A stretch of 64,000 nucleotides of DNA from Choristoneura fumiferana. Its lineage: Eukaryota; Arthropoda; Insecta; Lepidoptera; Tortricidae. This document shows positions 1 to 11,387 of the stretch, one piece after another. The stretch spans positions 7,214,514 through 7,278,513 of the forward strand of contig NC_133476.1 of assembly GCF_025370935.1 (NCBI RefSeq). The letters are read 5' to 3'. Each line of letters opens with the position of its first letter. Positions within the stretch are counted from its first letter, which is position 1. Under the pieces are notes generated by a model. That model worked only from the letters and a program-made list of their open reading frames with translations, was not told where the DNA came from and did no database searches. A program made the position numbers and the translations under genes.

Positions 1-187
1 TTTAAGATTGACAAAAACGGTACAATAGTTACAGGTTGCTAGCCTGTCGCCTACGGTATACCTTAACCTATATCCTCAGTCGCCTCTTACGACATCCACG
101 GAAGAAATGGAGAGGTGTAATTCTAACCCGACAACAAAATTATGAATGACCGTGACCACCAGACAATGTGCCTATAGGTTTCCACCC

Positions 188-330
188 GTTCCCGTGTTCA
201 ATTTTTTTTTTTTACAATTAACACCAATTGACCTAGTCCCAAAGTAAGCTTAGCAAAGCTTGTGTTATGGGTACTAAGCAACGGATAAATATAATTATAT
301 AGATAGATACATACTTAAATCCAGCCATCT
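188..330 (-). repeat. SINE 3-prime tail fragment (family B), reverse orientation
   Basis: Reverse-complement copy of the tail seen on the + strand at 5235-5403 and 36241-36400. Shared blocks are the 'accaattgacctagtccc' stretch, the 'caacggataaa' stretch and the tail of short A/T words. The tRNA-like head is absent. The first 187 bases show nothing recognisable. Confidence 0.6.
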
Positions 331-531
331 GGTCGTCAAAATTAACTATTAATATGTTGGTATACCTAGTCATATGTAATCAAGCAAAAACAAGCAAACC
401 AATTGAATTTTTATATCAGTACTCTTCATAGCGAGCTCAATATGCCATGCAAGAAATCTGCTTTAAATCTATCGTTGCATTGTAACTATATACATTTTTA
501 TGACTACCACTGTTTCAACACAACACACGTC

Positions 532-825
532 ATGCTACAACCTTTACTATATCTCGCATTTATAACTTCGAGTTGGAGTTACCGCACTTCAGCATGCTTT
601 CGAGAATACGAGGAGTTTTCCATGTGCACCTGGCGATGTCCTCCGACGTGTCTTAATATGAAGATGTTGGGGGCGGGTGGGGTGCGCTGCCCCCTGCCGT
701 GGGAGTGCGGCGTCGGCTGCCGGTGCAAGGCCGGTTTTCTGAGGGACGAGCACTCTAAGAAGTGCGTCTTGGTTCGCAACTGTCCAGGTAACAATAAGAT
801 ATTGCTGTGGAGTGTGCTTCTGTAA
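532..825 (+). CDS. Secreted TIL-domain serine protease inhibitor (cysteine-rich), possibly spliced after 787
   Basis: Reads as a signal peptide (MLQPLLYLAFITSSWS...) followed by a trypsin-inhibitor-like (TIL) domain. The ten cysteines are spaced C-x9-C-x3-C-x3-C-x12-C-x5-C-x3-C-x-C-x12-C-x5-C, the full complement of the family, with the usual CPPTC and CRCKAGF blocks. TIL proteins are secreted inhibitors of serine proteases; the reactive loop lies between cysteines 5 and 6, here PLPWE. I start at ATG 532 because it directly precedes the hydrophobic segment; the frame is open further upstream, back to 403, but the nearby upstream ATG does not give a signal peptide. Just after the last cysteine is a good splice donor (CAG/GTAACA, intron from 788). 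The frame also runs on for 12 codons to a stop at 823-825. The gene is therefore either one short exon or the first exon of a longer, perhaps multi-TIL, protein. No second TIL exon was found downstream. Confidence 0.75.
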   Translation: MLQPLLYLAFITSSWSYRTSACFREYEEFSMCTWRCPPTCLNMKMLGAGGVRCPLPWECGVGCRCKAGFLRDEHSKKCVLVRNCPGNNKILLWSVLL

Positions 826-880
826 GTTTTTTTTGCAACTGAAATGAAAGCGGGAAAAAAACTTGCCAGCCCTTATTTTT

Positions 881-1015
881 AACCCCCGACGCAAAAAGCG
901 GGGCGTTATAAGTTTGAGCGCTATGGGTGTCTGTGTGTCTGTATGTGTGTGTGTCTCTGTGTCTGTCTGTGGCACCGTAGCTCTTTAAACGGATGGACTG
1001 ACGTGTTTCAATCTC
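881..1015 (+). repeat. AACCCCCGAC-type interspersed repeat, truncated
   Basis: Starts with AACCCCCGACGCAAAAAG and continues through the TG/TCTG-rich block and 'ggcaccgtagctctt', as in the copies at 7873 and 18764. The right terminal repeat seen in the 18764 copy is missing. Confidence 0.6.
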
Positions 1016-1544
1016 AATCAGAATTCATCCTCAAAGCAACACAACCGTTCACCATCACCACCGGTACCAGATGTTAGTCGGGTTTGTGATTTGTGTGTGT
1101 TCTTACAGTGTGGAGGTGGAGGAGTTCCATGAACACACATTTCGTTGCACAGTCGTAGCTATCATAAGGTCGCATGTGAGCAAAATAATTGTTTTTAGTT
1201 CATATTGATATGGACCTCCGCAAAGTATCGCCTGATTTAATAAATTATTTAATGTAGATGCGTTTATAGCTTTGCATGTATCGTTAACGTTCTCTCTGAT
1301 GATCACCACTCATATATAAAAAAACCGGATCACGTTTTAAATCGAGTTAATCACGACATGTTTCTGACTAATTCGTAGCCATTCTTAACGGAGCAACGCG
1401 ACTCGGCGGGTGAAATGACTAGGTACGAATTAGCCGAAACCTGTCGAGCCAAACTCGATTTAAGACGTGAGTTATCCGGTATTTTCATTAAATATGAGTG
1501 AGCCTCACGGTACTTTCTGAGGTGGTTTCATTGTCAATGATCAC

Positions 1545-1685
1545 CTCTGAGGGCCTACTCCGAAGTTCGAAAATCGAAGTTCGTATCGTATCGTCCCTCT
1601 CGCTCTCGTATTAAACATATAGTACCTGTGCTGTGATAAGTGTCATAGGAACCGAACGACACGAACTTCGATTTTCCCTGCTGGT
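1545..1685. repeat. MITE-like foldback, GAAGTTCG arms
   Basis: Arms containing 'cgaagttcgtatcg' and 'cgacacgaacttcg' face each other about 90 bp apart. The element is related to the better preserved one at 26854-26971. It has no coding capacity. From 1016 to 1544 I see only weakly ordered AT-rich sequence. Confidence 0.5.
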
Positions 1686-2539
1686 CAAAAACACCGGAAA
1701 TACTAAAACCAGTGTAGATTTTTACAAAGTTTACTCAACGATCAGAAATTTTGTAAGCCGCTCCCTAGATTCTGCTTTTGTATCGTAGATACCCATTACA
1801 TACAGTGTGGGGCCCAGAACCGGGGATAATATTAAAAACTGAGGCTATATAGATCACCGGTAATTCGATCATTAGGGTCCCACTTAATTAAAATCAAAAC
1901 TTAACATTTGTTTTTTTTCTAACAAAAAAACATAAATTCAATGTACCTACGCCATCCTAGAACCCAACTGACGTCGCCTGTCACGCTACAAATATCAAAC
2001 ATTTTGCTTTTCATTGCTTCTTCGAATAAATTTTTAAGTGTAATAAAAAAAAACAATTATTTTTAAAAGTCGTTGAACTAATGTTGTTCAGTTTGACGAG
2101 TACGATCTATGTTTGAATTATTTGCCCGTGTTACAGGCCACATCCGGTATTTCTTAGAGATGTTTACATTGCCTACGTAATCTTAGTTGACGTCATAACA
2201 ATACACAAGTTAGTACTTTATTTAGGTTATGAAATGTTATTTCGAAGTATGGTCACCTTTTGCCGAGAATTTTGCGCCTTTTTATCATTTTATTAACGGT
2301 AGATGTTAAATTGACGTCATAAGTTATCGTAACGGTTATGCAAGCCGCTCATATTATCATTTATCACTTATCACCATATAATCTGTATTTGGGTCAAAGA
2401 ACGTTTGAGTAGGTACCTACCTACCCACTGTAAGAATTGACGTAGTTTATTCAACTGTAACAAAATCACAACGGTAAGCTATTTATCATTATCATACTGA
2501 TCAAATAATATTGCTGTTACCGAAATTAAGAATGAGCAA

Positions 2540-2610
2540 TGGTCATCATCATGATCATGTCAGCCGAAAGACGTCCACTGCTGGATATAGGCCTCCCCCG
2601 AATGAATTTT
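2540..2610 (-). repeat. LINE 3-prime-end remnant
   Basis: Contains the 'gacgtccactgctggatataggcctccccc' type end next to a CAT/ATG run. This is the reverse complement of the GGGGAGGCCTTTGTCCAGCA form seen at 3215 and 34285, and is the usual 3-prime end of a lepidopteran non-LTR element. 1686-2539 holds no recognisable feature. Confidence 0.5.
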
Positions 2611-2807
2611 GGTGTTGAGGAAAATTTTATTTGAATGTTGAAATCTTGTCAATGTATTCACCTGGCTATTGATCCTTCCTGTGATTTAATATAGATCATG
2701 ATATAATTAAGAAAATATACTTAAGAAAACTTGTGAATCGTAACTTTTATGGATAGGTAGGTACTATAGATAGGTAGATCTTGTAATAGGTAGGGGTTAT
2801 TGTTATA

Positions 2808-3125
2808 GCCATGGTAATGATAGACTAGTGGTTTGACCTAGGCCTCTCAAGCAGAGGATCGTGGGTTCAAACCCGGGCTCGCATCTCTGAGTTTTTCTAA
2901 ATTCATGTGCGAAATTACATTCGAAATTTACCACGAGCTTTCATCGCGAGGTAACCTGCAATAACCTGCGAAGCAATTCAATGGTGTGTGTGTATGTAAA
3001 GTTCCTAATCCGCACTGGGCGCGCGTGGGAACTACGGCCCAAACCCTCACTCTGAAAGGTCTGTCCCCAGCAGTGGGGCGTATATAGGCTGGGATGATGA
3101 TGATGATGATGATGATAATGGTGAT
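2808..3125 (+). repeat. tRNA-derived SINE (family A) with (GAT)n tail
   Basis: The head carries an A-box-like 'tagtggtttgacc' and a B-box 'gggttcaaaccc', then a SINE body ('ccgcactgggcgcgcgtggg', 'cagtggggcgtatatagg'), and ends in a (GAT)n run at 3093-3125. The same family in reverse lies at 10300-10607, with a partial copy at 6963-7135. Confidence 0.75.
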
Positions 3126-3204
3126 GATATAAGTAAGCCGAGACTACCGATTTAGGTACTGTTTGTTTTTGAAGTTTTCTATCTAATACCTTGAAGAAAA
3201 TAAG

Positions 3205-3260
3205 TCCCTAATAGTTTAGGGGAGGCCTTTGTCCAGCAGTGGACGTCCTACGTCGAAAAT
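3205..3260 (+). repeat. LINE 3-prime-end remnant
   Basis: The 'aggggaggcctttgtccag' end, as at 34285 but without the GATGAT tail. 3261-4253 holds only diverged sequence, parts of which (about 3400-3600) resemble 1930-2160 and 24285-24425 ('gccatcctagaac', 'gtcgctgaactaatg'). Confidence 0.5.
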
Positions 3261-4253
3261 AAAAATTAAGAAAATTGCGAAGAAAATTACAAAATTTTAG
3301 TAAACTTAACGTCTATGTACAAATAATACGAGCAAATAATTAAAACATCGATCGTACTCGTCAAACTGAACAAATAATAGTCTTTAGATTTTCCCTTTTT
3401 CATACACCACCCTAGAACCCAACTGTCGTGTCGCTTGTCACCCTGCAAATAAACATTTTGCTTTAAATTGCATTTTCGAATAGACTTTAAAAACCAATTA
3501 TTTTTAAAAGTAGCTTAACTAATGTTGTTCACTTTGACGAACTGAGTACGAACTAATATTTGTTATTTACTCGTATTACAGGCCATACCCGGCAAAAAGT
3601 AACCTAGCACGTGTAAAAAGTAAAAAAGACACCTGAGACATGAGGCGAGATTTGGGTTTTTTTATGCAACTTTAATGAAATTCACCAAGTAGGTATATGT
3701 AACGCAAAATTCTTAAATGTCAATATAATTGCTAGGCTTATTACTTTACCCGTGGAAAGCCGCGAGCAAAGGCTGTTTTGTACAAATTTTAGCTCTATCT
3801 AATACCTACATTTCTAGACCTACAGCCCTTTGACAGACAAACGAACAAAAGGGACAGCATAGGGAGAGTAATTAGGGCTCCATTGTCATCCTTTGAGTTC
3901 GGTACCCAATTTTTTTTGTGTAAATGTTACTTAATTTGATAAAAGATCACTTTAAATTTTCTGAAATTTCTGATTCAGTTAAAGAATGACAAGATGACAT
4001 AAAACTCAAGATTTGTTAAATTATTTTACGATGAATTATCATTTAAATTCAAAGAAAGCTAAGTAGGTTTTGCTTGTTATGAAATAACTCACGTTTCGGC
4101 CTTGCCAGCAATATTGCAATGCAGATTATTTAAATGCCATAGTACGGTAAAAGCGATTCAGGTCAAGTAATTAAATGTAGGTTGTTTTCTATGGTTTCAA
4201 AGAACAAATTATAATTATAGTGATTTGCGATTTGTGATAATGAAACTATGAAG

Positions 4254-4605
4254 GTACAGTCAAGTGCTAAGATGCCGAACACGGCACGGATATGTATATC
4301 TACACGACTTTATGCACCTAATATTAAGGTCGTGTATCCATATACTAGTTTTATAAATGCGAATGTGTGTGTGTTTGTATGTTTGTGTGTATATTTGTCC
4401 GGCTTTGTTTGTGTATTTTTTGCATAGAGATAGTTTAGGGGCCGGAGAGTGACATAGGATACTTTTATCCCTGAAAAATGCACAGTTCCAGATCGAAAAG
4501 CGCGCGATAACCGAACTCCACGCGGGCGAAGCCGCGGACAAAAGCTAGTTTATACATATTTTTGTATTTATGGCCGTGTCGATATCTATTTGCACATGAC
4601 TGTAC
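4254..4605. repeat. MITE with GTACAGTCA termini, interrupted by a second element
   Basis: Begins GTACAGTCA (4254-4262) and ends TGACTGTAC (4597-4605), a perfect 9-bp inverted terminus. Its interior ('aaggtcgtgtat', 'tatttatggccgtgtcgatat') matches the uninterrupted relative near 11388-11530. About 207 bp (4341-4548) have been inserted inside it. Confidence 0.7.
4341..4548 (+). repeat. LINE 3-prime remnant inserted into the GTACAGTCA MITE
   Basis: Runs from 'actagttttataaatgcgaa' to 'gaagccgcggacaaaagctagt', a widespread lepidopteran repeat. It includes the 'atagtttaggggccggagagtgacatagg' block also seen at 29185-29235. It splits the host element, so it arrived later. Confidence 0.6.
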
Positions 4606-4917
4606 GAGTAACGGCACCAGGAAATGTTAAATGTCGATTATTATGATAGCGTAGAAAAAACATCGTATGGAGACTTGCATTCATGCAACGCCCCTAAGGC
4701 TGCGTTTCCACCAGAGATGTACGAGATGTAATAGAAACGCTTCATTTACCTTCCTCGCACAGCACTGCTCTGGTGGAGACAGCTGAGCGAAACGAGGCAA
4801 GTACCTAAATGAAACGTTTCTATTGGTTCGTGAAAAACATATCCCTCTGGATGAATCGCTGCCTAATAATTCCGTTGTTGTCTTATTACCTTGCCAGCCG
4901 GAACATCTTTTATATAT

Positions 4918-5160
4918 TAACTAGCGTTTACCCGCGGCTTCGCACGCGTAAATCATTAGATACATCAGTTGAATTGAAATTCCGGGATTTTATTAAATTC
5001 TCGTGGGAATTCCCTAAAATTACATCGTGGTTTTTCATTAACGTTAAATTAAAACACCCATGCCAAATTTCATGACCCTAAGCCTAGCGGTTATTAGTTC
5101 GAGATTTTATCCCTATCCCGTGGGAACATCGGGATAAAAAGTAGCCTATGTGTTTTTTTT
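4918..5160 (-). repeat. Reverse copy of the 'ctagcgtttacccgcggcttcgc' repeat
   Basis: Starts 'actagcgtttacccgcggc' and continues through 'ccctatcccgtgggaacatcgggataaaa'. Related copies are at 5408-5740, 5995-6260, 36405-36640 and 37170-37390. Open frames here are by-products of the repeat. Confidence 0.55.
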
Positions 5161-5234
5161 ATGTATGTAAACTCTTTATTGTATAAGAAAAGAAACAAAA
5201 CACAATTGACAAGCTTTGAGATACTTGAATATAC

Positions 5235-5403
5235 ATATATATTTTGATACTTTTTTGTATGAATAATACGAATAATGAATGTATTTAAGTATGTATTTAT
5301 CTTTATAAGTATGTTTATCCGTTGCCTAGTATCCATAGTACAAACTTTGCTTAGTTCGGGACTAGGTCAATTGGTGTCAAGTGTCCCATGATATTTATTA
5401 TTT
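5235..5403 (+). repeat. SINE family B, tail portion
   Basis: From 'tatgaataatacgaat' through 'ccgttgcctagtatccatag' to 'gtgtcccatgatatttatta', matching 36241-36400. The tRNA-like head is missing. Confidence 0.65.
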
Positions 5404-5407
5404 ATTA

Positions 5408-5740
5408 TTATACTAGTGTTTACCCGCGGCTTCGCACACGTAAATCATTAGGTCCAGCAGCTGAATTGTCATTCCGAGATTTTTAAAAATTCCCGTGGTA
5501 ATTTCTGAAAATTAAATCGTTGCTTTCATTTACGTTACATTAAAAACAATCATGGTCAAATTTTATGACTCTAAGCCCAGCAGTTGTTGTTTCAAGATTT
5601 TATCCCTATCCCGTGGGAATATCGAAATAAAACGTATCCTATGTTTTAATCCAGGTTATAAACTAACTTTTTGCCAAATTTCATCCAAATGCGTCCAGCT
5701 GTTTCAACGTGAAGAAGTAACAAACATATCGAAAATACAA
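5408..5740 (-). repeat. Second copy of the 'tacccgcggcttcgcac' repeat
   Basis: Head 'actagtgtttacccgcggc', tail 'gtgaagaagtaacaaacata'. It is directly followed by a family C SINE. A third, more diverged copy follows at 5995-6260. Confidence 0.55.
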
Positions 5741-5900
5741 ACTGAGACATGGATGCACAGAAAAACCAGAAAAAGAGACCAGCGCTGGGAATCGAACCCA
5801 GGTCCTCAGCAATCCGTGCTGCGTGCTATAACCCCTACACCACCGCTGGACAGGAATCTAGACACGATTTTTCCTATGCATACATATCTCAGATTGCTTA
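5740..5900 (-). repeat. tRNA-derived SINE (family C)
   Basis: The reverse complement carries GGTTCGATTCCCAGCGCTGG (B-box) and a box-A-like 'tggtgtaggggttatagc'. The flank 'cagaaaaaccagaaaaagag' is shared with 25060-25240, 25325-25410 and 30655-30861. The open frame across it comes from the repeat. Confidence 0.7.
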
Positions 5901-6962
5901 TTTCTACTACTCCAAAAACCAATCATAGTAACAAACATCACTCACTCACTCACTCACAAACTTTCACATTTATAATATTAGTAGGAAGGATTACAGACAT
6001 TTACCGCGGTTTCGCACACCGTAATTCTTTAGAACCGCCAGTCGAATTGAAATTCCGTCATCTTATTTAATTCCCATGGAAAGTCCCAAAATCACATCGT
6101 AGATTTCATTAAGGTTGTAAAAAAAAATATCTTGACTAAAGTCTAAACCCATAAACTCTAGTAATATTATGTTTATGTCTAAACCAGCAGTTGAAATTTC
6201 AAGATTTTATCCCGATGCCGTGGGAATGTACATAAGGGAATAAGTAGCGTGTGTGTTATTTTACACGTTCAGCTAGCTACATAAAAAAAAACAACCAAAT
6301 GTAACGATACCCTTAGATAGGTCTTTTCAAATTATTGTGGTTTTCTAAAGACGTTTTTCGATACAGTAATCCTTGTGCACGGAAATTTACACGGAAAACT
6401 ATAACGGCTATAGTTGAGAATTAGTAGGTACTTTTATTGTATCTACCTACTTGGAAAATTTCGCACACAATACAAAATTCTTTATTTTTCGTAACGGCTA
6501 CGAAACTTAACTTCGACGTATTCCTTATTAGTAATACGTATAGTTCAAATCGATTTATTTTTATTTTATTTTTCATACAAGTATGAAATGACCAGCCGAT
6601 GCGATCCGGACTCGCACACCGAGATTTCCGTACAAATTTGTAGGTATGATTATATGTATGAATTTTGCCTTTGCCCGCGACTCGCTCGCGTGGAATTCGG
6701 TTATCGCGCGCTGTTTCTTCGGGAACTCTGCATTTTCCAAGTACCTATAATATAGGCGTGAGTCACACGGAAATTTGTTGTCACGTACTCGTGTAATTAT
6801 TTGCCTATGATAACGGTTTATGGTGGCCTAAGAAACAAATTGGTTGACTACAGTATACTTTTCTGCCTACTTAATTTGCAAGGACTTCTATAATTGCCAA
6901 GAGTTCTTTAATTTTGCTCTCCAATAGGTATCAGGTGTCAACAAATCTTTCTCCCATATACC

Positions 6963-7135
6963 TATGTGTCACTGCTGGGCCCATACCTTGTCTCTAAATG
7001 AGAGGGCTTGGGCTGAGTTCTAAGCCATGCCCAGTGCGGATCTGGAACAATGGCCTTTACTCAGCCATACCATCGTTTTCCAGGTGTGTGCAGGTTTCCT
7101 TATGACAATTTCCTGCTAATGCAAGCTCATGGTAA
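6963..7135 (-). repeat. SINE family A, partial
   Basis: Reverse-oriented fragment with 'cactgctgggcccatacc', 'gagggcttgggctgagttct' and 'gtgcaggtttcctta'. These match the 10300-10607 copy; the tRNA head is missing. 6261-6962 is otherwise featureless. Confidence 0.6.
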
Positions 7136-7189
7136 ACTTTTAAATGTAATTAATTATAATAAAGGAATGTTGTAATGTAACCTCATTTT

Positions 7190-7752
7190 AAGGGTTCCGT
7201 TTTTGCCATTTTGGCTCCGGATTATAGTTTCGCCATGTCTGTCTGTCTGTCTGCCTGTCTGTCGGTCCGCGGCTTTGCTCAGGGACTATCAATGCTAGAA
7301 AGCTGTAATTTTGCACGGATACATAAATAAACTATGCCGACAAAATGATACAAATAAAAATTAAAAAAAAAATATATGCTACGTCCCATAGACGTAAAGT
7401 GGGGGTATTTTTTTTTCTCATCTAACCCTATAGTATGGGGTATCGTTGGATAGGTCTTTTAAAACCATTAGGGGGTTACTAAAACGAACGACGACGAACG
7501 GTGGGTGGAAAATTTTGAAAAAAAATCTGGATGGTAGTGTATATCAAACATTCAAGGAAAACTATAACGGCTAAGTTTGCTTGAGAATTATTAGTAGTTT
7601 ATGAGTAAATAGCAGCCTAAGGTATAAAATATACCTACACTTGGAAGATTCCGTATAAAATACTAAATCCTTAGAAAAATATTACTTATTTTTTTCGTAA
7701 TGGCTACGGAACCCTATTTTGGGCGTGTCCGACACGCTCTTGGCCGGTTTTA
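7190..7752 (+). repeat. GGTTCCG...CGGAACCC interspersed repeat (family D)
   Basis: Begins 'agggttccgtttttgccat', has a (CTGT)n block and 'cgcggctttgctcagggac', and ends 'ctacggaaccctattttggg' followed by 'gcgtgtccgacacgc', a 15-nt perfect hairpin. Other copies: 13548-14057, 39403-39975, and reversed at 59162-59553 and 60190-60512. It encodes nothing. Confidence 0.75.
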
Positions 7753-7872
7753 CATAATATTTTAATAGTTCTATCTGTAATTTTGAACATGAAATAAAAA
7801 TAATAATAATAATATTTTTTTAATATGAGTTTTATCTGTAATGTAGAGGTACTTACTGCAACTTATTTTATT

Positions 7873-8050
7873 AACCCCCGACGCAAAAGAGGGGTGTTAT
7901 AAGTTTCACTGCTATGTGTGTCTGTGTGCCTGTCTGTGGCACCGTAGCTCTTAAACGGGTGAATCGATTTGAATGCGGTTTTTTTCTTTGAAAGCAGGTT
8001 TTCTAGCGATGGTTCTCAGGCATGTTTTTGTTCATCCTTGTTACAGATTT
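7873..8050 (+). repeat. AACCCCCGAC repeat, partial
   Basis: Left terminus AACCCCCGAC at 7873-7882, then the 'ggcaccgtagctcttaaacgggtg' body. The right terminus is lost. 8051-9400 contains only a very diverged family D copy (about 8519-8930) and no gene. Confidence 0.6.
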
Positions 8051-9420
8051 TAATATGATTTAAATAAAAGGAATAACCTACTTGCATGTGGGTACAGCAG
8101 TAACCACGGCTTCAATACGAAAATAATTCGTTTTACGTTATACCAATTTTCGAAAATAAAAAAATAAAATTCGACTCGCACAGATTCAATTTCGAATGAG
8201 GTCGATGCTCCCAAACTTTGGAAGCGCAGGTCGCTTATTCGGACCTGGAACAGTTGTTTTGCCAGCAACTTAACTCGTTTCGCCTATGACAACGGTTTCG
8301 GTGGCCCACCGCAGAATGTAAACTGCCTACTTCGAGACTTCGTATTGCAAAAAAGTTTGAAATAGGTACGTTAACAAAATATAATTGTCACAGCGCCATA
8401 TTTCTAAAATCTCTGAAAAGCGCAACGGGGCAACGCCTTTAGCGTGGTTTTGGCGTGTGCAGTGACTTCCTGTAATGCAATCTGTTTTTGTAATTATTAT
8501 TAAAAGTGTTGTAACTAACTATTTTAAGGGTTCCCGTCCATTTTGGCACTTATGCTCCTCATGCGTGACTTTGGTCCGGGCTTTACAGGGCCTGCTAGAA
8601 AGCTGTAATTTTGCGATAATATATTACGCCGTATATAGTTACCAAAAATTATATGCTACATAGCATTGGGACCTATACTATGGGCTATGGATAGCAAAAC
8701 CGCATATTGCTGGACGGTAAAGTGGCGTTCTCTAAACTACAGATGGTATCATTTAAGAACCCTAATACTAAGGAGAACGAAGATGAAAACCAGTGTACTT
8801 CAAAATCAAGAAACGGAAACGGCTAAGTTTTTATGTCTTTATAAAAATCGCTGGGCGGTTTTAAATTACGAACCGCTGCTCAAGGTTATGTTCGCCGGAG
8901 CTACGGTGGACGTGTAACATCTCGCGCAAATACATAATATAATAATACTGTCTTTTTGCGTATGAGTTAAAAAGTGGAATGTATAGGTTGTTTATTTTGT
9001 TACTCTGTAAAAGAGGACTGTGCAGCCTTTTTTATTGCCTGTGGCAACGTAGTTTAAACGCAGTCTGGTTGGCACACTACGGTGAAAGCGGTTTTCTAAC
9101 GCGGCGATATGTTATGCTGCATTACTTTTTGCTATGAGATAAAAAAAGAAAAACGTGCATGTGGGTCACTCGATGGCAAGTAATCACCGCTGCCCATACG
9201 AAAATACTTCGTTACGTTATACCTATGTATACGAAAATATTTAATTTAAATTACTCCACATATTCAATTTCGATTGAGGTCGATGCTAGAAACGTTTTAC
9301 GCGTAGTTAGCTTATTCGTACCGGAACGTTGTTTTGCCTGCAACTTAAATAATTTCGTGTATGCATAAACTCGGCCACCGCAGAATGCAATCTAAGGAGT
9401 TCGAATTCGATTGCAAAATG

Positions 9421-9428
9421 TATAAATA
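9421..9428 (+). promoter_or_regulatory. TATA box of VM gene 1
   Basis: TATAAATA lies 53 bp upstream of the ATG at 9474. A plausible initiator (atcacagt) is about 30 bp downstream. Confidence 0.7.
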
Positions 9429-9473
9429 TTGTCGAATGCTGAAATGTGATCACAGTAGTTGAACATCTCGAAA

Positions 9474-10205
9474 ATGCAGGTCGTGCTAGCGTGTGTTCTG
9501 TCCCTGGTCGCGGCTGCCGTGGCGGCGCCTTATAACAACGGGATGTTCTTGCGCCGTCCACGCTCCCACGGGTACGGGGGTTATATATCGCCCTGCGCAA
9601 GCGCTGGTGCGATACACGCCGTCCATAGTTACCACCAACCGTCTGCATACCAGCTCGGACCGATACAAGGCTACGGAGCACCGCACTATGGCGGCTACGG
9701 CGTTCCTCACTACAGAGCGGACGAATTTGAAGAAAATACTGGAGACGAAGCTGAAACCATGAACTTCTCAGAAACGGAACCAGCAGAAAGCGCGCCTATG
9801 GCTCGCTACGTGTCTCTGGGCGGTGGTGGTTACGAAGCCGCTGCTGGAGGTTATGGCGCCGGCGTTGGTGGTTACTCCGGGCACGCTCTGTCGCCGATTG
9901 CACAAGCAGCGTCTCCTGGTGCTGTGGGCGTGTTCCCAGGTGCGAACGTACGTGGTTGCAACGTGCCACTGCTCCTCAGTTGTTCGCCCAACATTGTGGC
10001 TGGACACCTAGTTAAATCGCAGTATGGTTCACACTACGCGCCTGCTTACGGAGCGGGTACCGCGGCGATATCTGCTGGTGCTGGAGCATACCGGGAAGAT
10101 GAAGCCCACCCAGATGTGGTCCAAGGCGAGCACAGCGAGCACGCCGAGCATAAGACGACGGTGCATGACGCTGCCGCCACCCCCGACGACAGCAGGGCTC
10201 AGTGA
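9474..10205 (+). CDS. Vitelline membrane protein, VM-domain, 243 aa (VM gene 1)
   Basis: Predicted structural protein of the inner eggshell, secreted by ovarian follicle cells. It has a signal peptide (MQVVLACVLSLVAAAVA/A), then a Tyr/Gly/His-rich region with PHYGGYG-type repeats, an acidic stretch, and a Gly-rich stretch (about residues 118-146). The VM core follows at about 148-183: GAVGVFPGANVRGC then VPLLLSCSPN and AGHLVKS. The tail is rich in Ala, His, Glu and Asp. I start at ATG 9474, which gives the signal peptide and suits the TATA spacing; the frame is open a few codons upstream but without an ATG. It is a single exon. Size and motif fit the small lepidopteran VMP23/25/30 class; which one is not decidable here. 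The same core recurs in the next two genes and, diverged, in a third. Confidence 0.9.
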   Translation: MQVVLACVLSLVAAAVAAPYNNGMFLRRPRSHGYGGYISPCASAGAIHAVHSYHQPSAYQLGPIQGYGAPHYGGYGVPHYRADEFEENTGDEAETMNFSETEPAESAPMARYVSLGGGGYEAAAGGYGAGVGGYSGHALSPIAQAASPGAVGVFPGANVRGCNVPLLLSCSPNIVAGHLVKSQYGSHYAPAYGAGTAAISAGAGAYREDEAHPDVVQGEHSEHAEHKTTVHDAAATPDDSRAQ

Positions 10206-10257
10206 CTCTAGCTTTAGATCAGAATTATCTACATGTGTAATTGTTGTTATTCTAGGT

Positions 10258-10263
10258 AATAAA
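10258..10263 (+). terminator. Poly(A) signal of VM gene 1
   Basis: AATAAA, 53 bp after the stop codon. Confidence 0.7.
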
Positions 10264-10299
10264 TGATAATTACAAAATTTTTCTTTTTTTCTTTCAATC

Positions 10300-10607
10300 A
10301 ATCATCAATCATCCCAGCCTATATACGTCCCACTGCTGGGCACAGGCCTCCTCTCAGAACAAGAGGGCTTGGGCTATAGTTCCCACGCGGGCCCATTGCG
10401 GATTGGGAACTTCGCACGCACCATTGAATTGCTTCGCAGGTTTGTGCAGGTTTCCTCACGATGTTTTCCTTCACCGCAAAGCTCGTGGTAAATTTCAAAT
10501 GTAATTCCGCACATGAATTTCGAAAAACTCAGAGGTGCGAGCCGGGGTTTGAACCCACGACCCTCTGTTTGAGAGGCGATAGGTCAAACCACTAGGCCAC
10601 CACGGCT
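10300..10607 (-). repeat. tRNA-derived SINE (family A), near full length
   Basis: Reverse orientation. The ATC-rich tail starts at about 10295, the body has 'cccactgctgggcacaggcc', and the tRNA-like head ends near 10607 with a B-box (gggtttgaaccc read in reverse). It lies directly downstream of the VM gene 1 poly(A) signal. Confidence 0.75.
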
Positions 10608-11387
10608 TTTTTGCTTTTTTTCTTTACCAGTACAAATTTATTTCTAATTAATAATTGAGTAAAGAGAGGAATGCAAAAACTAACTTATCTTAAACTAAAA
10701 AATCTGTAGGTACTCAATATGTCACCCAGATTACTGTCATTGGGTAGGGTGCTCATAAGGCTTCGCTGCGTTTTCGCCTTGTATGGCGATAGCAATAAAT
10801 TGATACGATGTCCGAGAAAAGAGCCAGCTGGTTTAACTCAATCGTTAACTTTTTACCTGGTATTCCAAATTACCTTACCTGTCTACTTACTATAGTTTAG
10901 TAAAGTTAGACTAAAGTTGCTGTTAATGGCACAGCACAATGCGAGTGTCATTGTGGGGTAATACACAATATTTTGTTCATATAAGCATAGCTCGGACAGG
11001 TCACCGCAAACCAACCACAACACGGTAATGGAACAAGATTAATAGAGTCGTATTATGTGCAGTATTATTTAATAATTATATTTTTCAATTTTTATAATGG
11101 TTGCCTAAAATTGACCATACCCACTTATTTTATTAACCGTTTCTAATTTCATCATTTTAAAATATTTAGAAACAACCATAAGTAAGTAATTTTACTAATT
11201 TAAATTGTCACAAAACTGTTTCAGGAATGCCATTTTGACAAAACTATGGCAGACACATTATGCAACTAAAAAAGATCAAATTAGGTATGTTACATTACGA
11301 TAATATCCACTTTAGATAATCATAACATAATCTTAGGTATTACGACTCTATTTAATCTTGTTCTATTTCCATACCTATGTACAGTCA

